DNA from: an uncultured Eubacteriales bacterium
Lineage (GTDB): Bacteria; Bacillota; Clostridia; Peptostreptococcales; Anaerovoracaceae
Direction: 5' to 3'
NCBI GenBank assembly: GCA_902766185.1
Contig: CACXCQ010000268.1
Coordinates: forward strand, 1-11,832
Length of the DNA stretch: 11,832 bases
This document shows positions 6,795 to 11,832 of this stretch, one piece after another; position 1 is the first letter of the stretch; every line of letters begins with the position of its first letter. The position numbers were made by a program, and so were the translations under genes. The notes beneath the pieces were generated by a model. The model made no database searches and was not told where the DNA came from. It saw only the letters and a program-made list of their open reading frames with translations.

Positions 6795-7280
6795 CTACTT
6801 GTGCTCTTTGTCCGTATCGATGTTCATGTTGATCGAAGTGGCGGAAGCCACCAGCTTACCCGTCTTCTTGGAAAATGCCTCGGCGGTCACGTGGGTCAGG
6901 CGCTTGCCTACTGCAACGGCAGTGGCGGTGACCACCAGGGTGTCTCCGCTGTAGGCCGGGCGAACGTAGTTTACGTCCAGATTGACGGTGGGAGCGAAGT
7001 TCTCTCCCGCGAAAAATCTGGACAGAGCGGCGATGGTCACATCAAAGGCTGTGCAGATGATGCCGCCGTGAAGCTGGCCTACCCGGTTCTCCATCCATTC
7101 TGTAATGGGAAATTCATAAGTCAGAGACTGGTCATCAAAAGAGCAGGAGTAGGCAGAACACTGCATCATGCCGTTCAGCTTCTCCTCCTGTTCAACGTTA
7201 TTCTGATAGACGGTCTGCTTCGCATGTTCCATCATCAGTTCCTGACCTTCTTCGCTGGTCAATGATTTCCATCCAAGCAT
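6795..7280 (-). CDS. PaaI-family hotdog-fold thioesterase
   Basis: 161-aa cytoplasmic protein with the single hotdog domain of PaaI/YdiI-type acyl-CoA thioesterases. The signature G-Q-L-H-G-G-I-I (68-75) followed by A-F-D-V-T-I-A-A (78-85) gives the HGG turn and the helix with the acidic residue Asp80. Later strands P-T-V-N-L-D-V-N-Y (97-105), L-V-V-T-A-T-A (115-121) and L-V-A-S-A-T (143-148) follow the family pattern. An N-terminal extension of about 35 polar residues precedes the domain. A perfect AGGAGGT (complement of 7288-7294) lies directly against the dsdA stop codon, so the two genes are tightly packed in one operon. Substrate is unknown; these enzymes often clear aryl- or short-acyl-CoA. 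Confidence 0.87.
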   Translation of the reverse strand: MLGWKSLTSEEGQELMMEHAKQTVYQNNVEQEEKLNGMMQCSAYSCSFDDQSLTYEFPITEWMENRVGQLHGGIICTAFDVTIAALSRFFAGENFAPTVNLDVNYVRPAYSGDTLVVTATAVAVGKRLTHVTAEAFSKKTGKLVASATSINMNIDTDKEHK

Positions 7281-7295
7281 AATCGTTACCTCCTG

Positions 7296-8654
7296 TTATT
7301 CTGTGATTGTGTTCAGGGATCGGCATCCCTTCAGATAATAGCTTTCTTTTTCTTCCTCCGGGACCATGCTTCCGCCGGTGGCCCAGACGATGTGGATCGA
7401 CTGCTCATCCGGGGCGGGAACATCGGCATTTCCGGAGACGATGTGGTGCAGTCCGGCAAATCCGGCGCAGGCAGAGGGCTCGATGAAGATGTCCTCAGTA
7501 TCCTGTAGAAGCGCAAGATAGGGGTAGAGCCGGCTGTCATCCACGGTAAAACATCCGTGAAGCCTGGATTCCATGGCGTCGGCCACCAGGGCAGAGGCTC
7601 TGCCCACCGCCAGGCCGTCAGCCTCGGTGATTCCGTCGATTCCTATATCCTTAACAGAAATTCTGTTATGTAATCCTGTGATCAGACCCAGTGCCATGCA
7701 TGGCGCATGGGTGGGTTCAGCGAAAAAGCAGTACGCGTTGTCGCCGAAGTATTCTTTGATGCCGTAGGTCACGCCGCCGGGAGCGCCTCCCACACCGCAG
7801 GGCAGGTAGACGTACAGCCGGTGATCCTCATCGATGATGACCCCCCGGTTATCCAGCTGCTGCTTCAGTCGTTTGCCGGCAACGCTGTATCCGGCGAAGA
7901 GATCCAGAGAGTTCTCATCATCCACGAAGTGGCACCTGGGATCCTCCTGAGCTTCCTTCCGGCCCTGGGCCACAGCCGCTTCGTAGTCATCCGGATATTC
8001 CTTCACGATGACGCCTTTGCTGCGAAGAAGGTCCTTCTTCCACTGGCGGGCGTCCGCGGACATGTGCACGGTCACCTGGAATCCCAGCTTTGCGCTCATG
8101 ATGCCGATGGACAGTCCAAGGTTGCCGGTGGAGCCGACTGCGACGCTGTATTTGTTGAACAGCTCCTGAAAGTGTGGCTCCGCCAGAATGCGGTAGTCGT
8201 CCGATTCCTTCAGCATGCCATTTTCCATGGCGACTTCCTCGGCGTACTTCAGCACCTCGTAGATCCCGCCTCTTGCCTTGATGGATCCGGAGACAGGAAG
8301 ATGGCTGTCGCACTTGAGGAACAGACGGCCCGGAAGGTCCACTTCCGGAAGGACGCCTGCCGTATCCAGAGCCAGGGCATCCTGCATATCCGGGATCGGT
8401 GTCAGATCCGATTCGATGATCCCCTCCAGGACCTCGGGATAGACCTGTTCGATGAACGGCGCGAAGCGCAGAAGCCGGGCTTCCGCCTCATCGATGCTGA
8501 CGATAGGATCAGCCTTTGCAGCGTCCTGCCCAGCCTTTGCGGTATCGGAGCCGCAGGCCGAAAGACGCGGGTTGGTCCAGAAGATCTCCCGGCAGGCCGC
8601 CAGATCAGTGACCGGGGGATAGTCTTTTTTCAGTTGTTCGAGATGCCAGCTCAT
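7296..8654 (-). CDS. dsdA: D-serine ammonia-lyase (D-serine dehydratase)
   Basis: 452-aa PLP enzyme that converts D-serine to pyruvate and ammonia in the cytoplasm; length is close to E. coli DsdA (about 440 aa). The diagnostic FLKCDSHLPVSGSIKARGG block lies at about 112-130, with the Schiff-base lysine in S-I-K-A-R. A phosphate-binding G-S-T-G-N-L-G loop follows at about 174-180 and C-G-V-G-G-A-P-G-G at about 286-294. The GTG at 8657 would also start the frame, but the GGAGGT (complement of 8661-8666) is only three bases from it and six from the ATG at 8654, which I prefer. Residues 35-49 form an Ala/Lys-rich linker encoded by an in-frame partial repeat. Second gene of the operon, 33 bp behind the 57-aa membrane protein. 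Confidence 0.94.
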   Translation of the reverse strand: MSWHLEQLKKDYPPVTDLAACREIFWTNPRLSACGSDTAKAGQDAAKADPIVSIDEAEARLLRFAPFIEQVYPEVLEGIIESDLTPIPDMQDALALDTAGVLPEVDLPGRLFLKCDSHLPVSGSIKARGGIYEVLKYAEEVAMENGMLKESDDYRILAEPHFQELFNKYSVAVGSTGNLGLSIGIMSAKLGFQVTVHMSADARQWKKDLLRSKGVIVKEYPDDYEAAVAQGRKEAQEDPRCHFVDDENSLDLFAGYSVAGKRLKQQLDNRGVIIDEDHRLYVYLPCGVGGAPGGVTYGIKEYFGDNAYCFFAEPTHAPCMALGLITGLHNRISVKDIGIDGITEADGLAVGRASALVADAMESRLHGCFTVDDSRLYPYLALLQDTEDIFIEPSACAGFAGLHHIVSGNADVPAPDEQSIHIVWATGGSMVPEEEKESYYLKGCRSLNTITE

Positions 8655-8687
8655 CACAGGACCTCCATGATCTTCAGCATTCCGGGT

Positions 8688-8861
8688 CTAGAAGAAGACC
8701 GACGGGATCAGCGTTACAGCTACGGCGATGCACAGAAGAATGACGACGATCCGCACCAGCCAGACCTTGGTCGGCGAGTTGATGCTCTTGTATCTCTTCG
8801 GCTCCGTGTTGACCGGCTGCTGTGTGGGCTTCCCGCCCTTGTTGAATTTCTTGCTGCTCAA
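8688..8861 (-). CDS. 57-aa single-pass membrane protein heading the dsdA operon
   Basis: Small protein starting with TTG at 8861 behind a perfect AGGAGG (complement of 8869-8874). The frame stays open upstream to an ATG at 8927, but that ATG lies inside the -10 box of the operon promoter and cannot be in the transcript, so the shorter 57-aa form is favoured. The first ~32 residues are basic and polar (M-S-S-K-K-F-N-K-G-G-K...), then K-V-W-L-V-R precedes one hydrophobic helix (about residues 36-54) ending P-S-V-F-F. By the positive-inside rule the N-terminus is cytoplasmic and the C-terminus lies at or just beyond the outer face. I do not recognise a family. It is the first gene of the operon with dsdA 33 bp downstream. 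Confidence 0.75.
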   Translation of the reverse strand: MSSKKFNKGGKPTQQPVNTEPKRYKSINSPTKVWLVRIVVILLCIAVAVTLIPSVFF

Positions 8862-8925
8862 TGTATTTCCTCCTGAGTTTCGGGGCGCAGATCGTCCCCG
8901 GTTATTGGCGTGTGCCTGTCTGCCC

Positions 8926-8954
8926 ATTATACCCTAACTGACGTATTCTGGCAA
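8926..8954 (-). promoter_or_regulatory. Sigma70-type promoter of the dsdA operon
   Basis: On the minus strand TTGCCA (complement of 8949-8954, five of six consensus bases) is followed after exactly 17 bp by a perfect TATAAT (complement of 8926-8931). Transcription should begin near 8918, giving a leader of about 57 bases before the TTG start of the small membrane protein. No obvious operator or riboswitch is seen in that leader. Confidence 0.85.
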
Positions 8955-9003
8955 TGAAGTAAGGATGAGGGAGCCGGTTTTTTTTCTGTTCGTTCTGCTT
9001 TTG

Positions 9004-9012
9004 TGGTATGAT
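9004..9012 (+). promoter_or_regulatory. Extended -10 promoter upstream of the radical SAM gene
   Basis: TG-G-TATGAT fits the extended -10 pattern with one change. The 12 bases ending there (9001-9012) match those ending the ilvE promoter (2938-2949) at ten positions, and both follow a T-run. No good -35 hexamer is visible. A start near 9019 would give a leader of about 48 bases that includes a GC-rich hairpin. Confidence 0.55.
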
Positions 9013-9020
9013 GGTCAGGG

Positions 9021-9040
9021 CGGGTCCGGGCGAGGATCCG
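9021..9040 (+). other. GC-rich hairpin in the radical SAM leader
   Basis: CGGGTCC (9021-9027) pairs with GGATCCG (9034-9040), seven pairs with one wobble, around GGGCGA. It lies between the putative promoter and the Shine-Dalgarno GGGAGG (9055-9060), has no T-run and so is not a terminator. Its core matches the upstream terminator at 61-80 at about 18 of 20 positions. Confidence 0.45.
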
Positions 9041-9066
9041 GCGATGGCTGATGAGGGAGGACGAAA

Positions 9067-9657
9067 ATGTCGATCGTATATGATTATTTCGGCGGGCTGT
9101 ACATTAATCTGACCAACCGGTGTCCCTGCCGCTGTGAATTCTGCATCAAAAACTACACCGACAGCCTGGGATCGGCGGATTCGCTGATGCTCGACCACGA
9201 GCCGACGGTGGATGAGGTGAAGGAGGAGCTGCGACAGTGGGATGTGCAGGCCTACGACGAGGTGATCTTCTGCGGGTACGGCGAGCCTACGGAGCGGCTC
9301 CCGGAGCTTCTGGAGATCGCCCGGTTCATCAAGGCCGCGTACGGCAAGCCGATCCGGATCAACACCATCGGGCTGGCGGACCTGATCTGGGAGCGGGAAA
9401 CAACGCCCGAGCTTGCGGGTCTCATCGATGCGGTCTCCGTCAGCATGAACGAAGCGGATGCGGAGAGTTTCCAAAACCTGTGCCATCCCCGGTTCGGTCT
9501 GCGCTCCTACGATGCCATGCTGAAGTACATCGAGGATGTGAAGCAGTACGTGCCCCATGTGGCAGTGTCCGTGGTGGGCGGCAGTCTGTCCGCGGAGCAT
9601 CAGGAGATCTGCCGCGCAAAGGCAGAGGAGATGGGAGTGTACTTCAGAGTCCGATAG
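9067..9657 (+). CDS. Radical SAM protein, TatD-associated type
   Basis: 196-aa protein with the radical SAM CxxxCxxC motif as C-P-C-R-C-E-F-C (Cys19, Cys23, Cys26), which would bind a 4Fe-4S cluster and cleave S-adenosylmethionine. The SAM-contacting FCGYGEPTERL segment lies at 68-78 and a following I-N-T-I-G at 98-102. At under 200 residues it is a minimal partial barrel without auxiliary-cluster domains. Layout and length fit the short family I recall as 'radical SAM protein, TatD family-associated', usually found beside or fused to a TatD nuclease; no TatD gene is in this window. Start: ATG with GGGAGG six bases upstream. It is followed 43 bp later by a YbaK-type gene on the same strand. 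Substrate unknown; a QueE-like role cannot be excluded from sequence alone. Confidence 0.82.
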   Translation: MSIVYDYFGGLYINLTNRCPCRCEFCIKNYTDSLGSADSLMLDHEPTVDEVKEELRQWDVQAYDEVIFCGYGEPTERLPELLEIARFIKAAYGKPIRINTIGLADLIWERETTPELAGLIDAVSVSMNEADAESFQNLCHPRFGLRSYDAMLKYIEDVKQYVPHVAVSVVGGSLSAEHQEICRAKAEEMGVYFRVR

Positions 9658-9700
9658 GGCTCCGGTACAGGAACCCTGTGAGCAATTGTGGTGAAGTGAT

Positions 9701-10213
9701 ATGAGCAAAAAAGGAAAAAAAGACAATAAGAAGTCCCATGCCCACAAGACCAACGCGGTGCGCATGGTGGAGGCAGAGGGAATCTCTTATGAACTCCACG
9801 AGTACGATGCTCCGGAGGGCTTTCTGGACGGGGTCTCGGTAGCTGCGGCATTGGGCCAGGATCCCCGGCAGGTGTTCAAGACACTGGTGACGGTGGGAAG
9901 CAGCCGTCAGAACTACGTCTGCGTGATCCCGGTGGCGGAGGAGCTGGACCTGAAGAAGGCTGCAAAGCATTTCGGCGAGAAGAAGATCGAAATGCTGCCC
10001 TCCCGGCTCATCACCCAGACAACGGGCTACATCAAAGGGGGATGCTCCCCCGTGGGGATGAAGAAGCCTTTTCCCACGGCTGTCCACTGCACTGCGGCGG
10101 ATCTGGATACCATTATGGTCAGCGGCGGCAAAGTGGGGCTGCAGATGGCCCTGCCGGCAGAAGAACTGGTGCGGATCACTGGCGCGCAGCTGGCGGACCT
10201 GATCGTCGGCTGA
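9701..10213 (+). CDS. ybaK: YbaK-type Cys-tRNA(Pro)/prolyl-tRNA deacylase
   Basis: 170-aa cytoplasmic protein of the YbaK/EbsC editing-domain family, which hydrolyses mischarged tRNA, typically Cys-tRNA(Pro). The conserved lysine sits in Q-V-F-K-T-L-V (57-63, Lys60). The second signature GYIKGGCSPVGMKK (109-122) forms the substrate pocket, and V-S-G-G-K-V-G-L-Q (140-148) is the usual C-terminal strand-turn. The first 16 residues are a lysine-rich, probably disordered extension. The ATG has only a GGTGA (9690-9694) as Shine-Dalgarno, a weaker match displaced along the anti-SD. Full length for the family. It lies between the radical SAM gene and the antiporter with gaps of 43 and 50 bp, so co-transcription is likely. 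Confidence 0.93.
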   Translation: MSKKGKKDNKKSHAHKTNAVRMVEAEGISYELHEYDAPEGFLDGVSVAAALGQDPRQVFKTLVTVGSSRQNYVCVIPVAEELDLKKAAKHFGEKKIEMLPSRLITQTTGYIKGGCSPVGMKKPFPTAVHCTAADLDTIMVSGGKVGLQMALPAEELVRITGAQLADLIVG

Positions 10214-10263
10214 CCTGGTTACGACATATCACGATGTATTGACGAAAGGAGCACGGGCGGAGA

Positions 10264-11577
10264 ATGCCGCTTTTGATCGCGTTTATCATTTTCATACTGT
10301 GCATGATCGGTGCGCTGATCCTGGATCTGTCACTGATCCTTCCGCTTTTGGTGGGACTGATTCTGTTTGCCGGGCTGGGGCTGAAGAAGGGTTATCCTCT
10401 GCGGCAGCTGGGCGCCTGGAGCTGGAGCTCCATCAAGGATTCCCTGGTGGTCATCGAAGTGATGGCGATCATCGGATTCATCACGGCGGCCTGGCGTGTC
10501 TCCGGGACCATCACTGTGTTCGTCTACTACGGCATGAAGGTCATCGTGCCGCCCCTGTTTTTGCTGATCACTTATCTTCTGGCATGCCTGCTGAGCTACG
10601 CCATCGGAACGTCCTTCGGCGTTGCGGGGACTTTGGGCGTGATCTTCATGGCGCTGGCCAGAAGCGGTGGCGTCGATCCGGTGCTTACTGCCGGCGTGCT
10701 CATGTCCGGCATCTATTTCGGCGACCGTTCTTCACCGGTGTCCTCCAGCGCGAATATGGTGGCCGGGGTGACAAAAACAGAGATCTACGACAACGTCAGG
10801 CTGATGATGCGTACGGGACTGCTGCCTTTGCTGCTGACAGCAGGGATCTATACTGTGCTGTCGGTGACCCATCCCATCGAGGCGGTGGATCCCACCATCA
10901 TCGCTTCTTTTGAAAAGGAATTCTCGTTGTCGGCCTGGGCCTTCGTCCCGGCGATCCTCATGCTGATGCTGCCCCTGCTGAAGGTGGGGATCTTCATCTC
11001 CATCGGTTCCAGTATCGTCAGCGCGGTCCTGGTGGCCTGGCTGGTCCAGGGCGTGCCGCTGCTGAAGGTGATGTGGATCTGCGTGGCGGGTTACCACAGT
11101 GAAGGCGCGGGACTGGGCGCGATTCTTGACGGCGGAGGGCTGGTCTCCATGCTGGAGGTGGTGGGGATCCTGATCATCTCCTGCGCGTACTCCGGAATCT
11201 TCAGCGGAACGGACATGCTCCGGGATGTGCAGAGTCTCCTGAGCAAAGGCTGCAGCCGCCTTGGCCGGTACGTGATGACGCTGATCGTGGGGATCGCGGC
11301 CAGCGTGGTCTTCTGCAACCAGACCATCGCGACGCTGATGTGCAATGACCTGATGACGAAGCCCTATCTGGATACCGGCGGCAGTCAGCAGGAGCTGGCT
11401 ATCGACATGGAGAACACGCTGATCGTCATCGTCGGACTGATCCCCTGGTGCATCGCCTGCAGCGTGCCGCTGACCTTCTTCAACGTGGGTATCGGCGCCA
11501 TACCCTGGTCGTGCTACCTTTATCTGGTGCCGCTGTGTTACCTCTTCACCAGGCGCCGCTGGTTTGCCAGCCGCTGA
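10264..11577 (+). CDS. nhaC: NhaC-family Na+/H+ antiporter
   Basis: 437-aa polytopic membrane protein with about eleven hydrophobic segments. The core G-T-S-F-G-V-A-G-T-L-G (118-128) and YFGDRSSPVSSSANMVAG (152-169) correspond to the NhaC-family discontinuous-helix motifs, including the conserved aspartate and the S-P-x-S. A related D-M-E-N-T region lies near the C-terminus, before the last helices, followed by a basic tail (R-R-R-W-F-A-S-R). The family exchanges Na+ for H+, though some members carry other small cation/anion pairs such as malate/lactate. The start is fixed because an in-frame stop lies just upstream; GGCGGAG (10256-10262) is close and AAAGGAG (10245-10251) a little far. It is the last gene of the plus-strand run; no clear terminator follows. 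Confidence 0.88.
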   Translation: MPLLIAFIIFILCMIGALILDLSLILPLLVGLILFAGLGLKKGYPLRQLGAWSWSSIKDSLVVIEVMAIIGFITAAWRVSGTITVFVYYGMKVIVPPLFLLITYLLACLLSYAIGTSFGVAGTLGVIFMALARSGGVDPVLTAGVLMSGIYFGDRSSPVSSSANMVAGVTKTEIYDNVRLMMRTGLLPLLLTAGIYTVLSVTHPIEAVDPTIIASFEKEFSLSAWAFVPAILMLMLPLLKVGIFISIGSSIVSAVLVAWLVQGVPLLKVMWICVAGYHSEGAGLGAILDGGGLVSMLEVVGILIISCAYSGIFSGTDMLRDVQSLLSKGCSRLGRYVMTLIVGIAASVVFCNQTIATLMCNDLMTKPYLDTGGSQQELAIDMENTLIVIVGLIPWCIACSVPLTFFNVGIGAIPWSCYLYLVPLCYLFTRRRWFASR

Positions 11578-11602
11578 ATGACTCGACCTGCTGGCAGCGC
11601 CC

Positions 11603-11686
11603 TCACGGTCCGTCGGTCGCCGCACCCCGCCTTCGGCCAGCCAGCTCCCGCACCTGTTCTTCTGTAAAAGCGGTTTCTTTTTCCAT
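11603..11686 (-). pseudogene. 27-codon ORF, possible broken 5' end of an HTH/transposase-like gene
   Basis: Behind a good minus-strand promoter, an ATG at 11686 opens M-E-K-E-T-A-F-T-E-E-Q-V-R-E-L-A, then basic and low-complexity residues before a TGA. The purine-rich tract upstream of the start (GGGGGGG, complement of 11691-11697) is a poor Shine-Dalgarno. The first 16 residues read like a genuine helix-forming N-terminus, similar in my memory to small HTH proteins that accompany IS3-type transposases in Clostridia, whereas what follows does not. A frameshift or deletion after about codon 16 is my inference. A true short peptide is the alternative. The rest of 11578-11832 holds no gene I can support; a minus-strand frame open from the window edge to about 11704 is unrecognised. 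Confidence 0.35.
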
Positions 11687-11699
11687 GTTGCCCCCCCTA

Positions 11700-11727
11700 A
11701 TCAATGAGTATTCTATCATTCATTGAT
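11700..11727. repeat. Inverted repeat spanning the -10 box (operator-like)
   Basis: ATCAATGA (11700-11707) and TCATTGAT (11720-11727) are perfect 8-bp arms with a 12-bp spacer, centre to centre 20 bp or about two helical turns. The spacer contains the minus-strand -10 box. This geometry is typical for binding by a dimeric repressor. The region is markedly more AT-rich than its surroundings. Confidence 0.6.
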
Positions 11728-11737
11728 CGGTGGGCAA
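11710..11737 (-). promoter_or_regulatory. Minus-strand extended -10 promoter at the right edge
   Basis: On the minus strand TG-A-TAGAAT (complement of 11710-11718) is an extended -10, with TTGCCC (complement of 11732-11737, four of six consensus bases) 16 bp upstream. It points at the 27-codon ORF starting at 11686, with a predicted start near 11703. Confidence 0.6.
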
Positions 11738-11761
11738 ACCTGAAAAACGGGAATACCGATC
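11725..11761. repeat. Second inverted repeat over the -35 region
   Basis: GATCGGT (11725-11731) and ACCGATC (11755-11761) are perfect 7-bp arms separated by 23 bp, centre to centre 30 bp or about three helical turns. The left arm shares three bases with the right arm of the first repeat, so the two palindromes interlock around the promoter. No further element is seen from 11762 to 11832. Confidence 0.45.
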
Positions 11762-11832
11762 GCCCTCACCTGGGCTCTCGGCATCCACCTGCGGATCACG
11801 CTCGCCCTTCAGCTGCCAGCACCGGCCTTGCG

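Noticed and set aside
5742..7265. A 507-codon open frame on the plus strand
   Set aside because: It is antisense to the cysteine desulfurase and thioesterase, which carry intact catalytic motifs; the composition is shadow-like.
7707..8876. A 389-codon open frame on the plus strand
   Set aside because: It is antisense to dsdA and the 57-aa gene and would end inside their leader; no recognisable domain and no ribosome binding site.
8688..8927. 79-aa version of the small membrane protein
   Set aside because: Its ATG overlaps the -10 box of the operon promoter and has no Shine-Dalgarno; the TTG at 8861 has a perfect one.
10239..10913. Plus-strand open frame overlapping the start of nhaC
   Set aside because: It reads the NhaC coding region in another frame and gives His/Arg/Gly-rich nonsense, whereas the NhaC frame has conserved motifs.
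11520..11610. Possible terminator after nhaC from GCTGG/CCAGC repeats
   Set aside because: The stems are short or interrupted and no T-run follows, so I cannot support a terminator there.

Overview
The window looks like chromosomal core/accessory DNA from an anaerobic Firmicute of the class Clostridia. The support is moderate GC (I judge a little over half), strong AGGAGG-type ribosome binding sites, TTG/GTG starts behind good Shine-Dalgarno sites, a tRNA with encoded CCA, and a gene set that fits an amino-acid- and sugar-using anaerobe: branched-chain aminotransferase, D-serine dehydratase, NhaC-type antiporter and a family cysteine desulfurase. I cannot place it below class with confidence.

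Layout. (1) 55-2744, plus strand: a rho-independent terminator of an upstream gene, then an ADP-dependent glucokinase/phosphofructokinase-family kinase, a PfkB-family fructokinase, and a translationally coupled small membrane-anchored protein of unknown function. (2) 2761-2932: a stand-alone tRNA-Arg(ACG) with consensus -35/-10 boxes and its own terminator. (3) 2941-4055: ilvE-type branched-chain aminotransferase as a single-gene unit with an extended -10 promoter and a hairpin after it. (4) 4117-5520: a two-gene unit of a metal-dependent cyclase (kynurenine formamidase-like) and an AhpD/carboxymuconolactone decarboxylase-like protein. (5) 8954 down to 5589, minus strand: a four-gene operon from a clear sigma70-type promoter, in order a 57-aa single-pass membrane protein, D-serine ammonia-lyase (dsdA), a PaaI-type hotdog thioesterase and a class V aminotransferase-fold cysteine desulfurase. 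It converges on unit 4. (6) 9004-11577, plus strand, divergent from unit 5: a short radical SAM protein, a YbaK-type prolyl-tRNA editing protein and an NhaC-family Na+/H+ antiporter. (7) 11578-11832: no full gene. It holds a minus-strand promoter overlapped by an 8-bp inverted repeat, which leads into a 27-codon ORF that may be the broken 5' end of a larger gene.

How the genes fit together: region 1 can phosphorylate sugars with two unrelated phosphoryl-donor chemistries. Units 3 and 5 handle amino acids (branched-chain transamination, D-serine to pyruvate plus ammonia, cysteine to alanine plus sulfur). The antiporter supports ion/pH homeostasis. No complete mobile element, CRISPR array, phage gene or defence system is visible. 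The points most worth a second look are the bacterial ADP-dependent kinase placed behind a terminator, the reannotated 57-aa membrane protein heading the dsdA operon, and the operator-like promoter region at the right edge.
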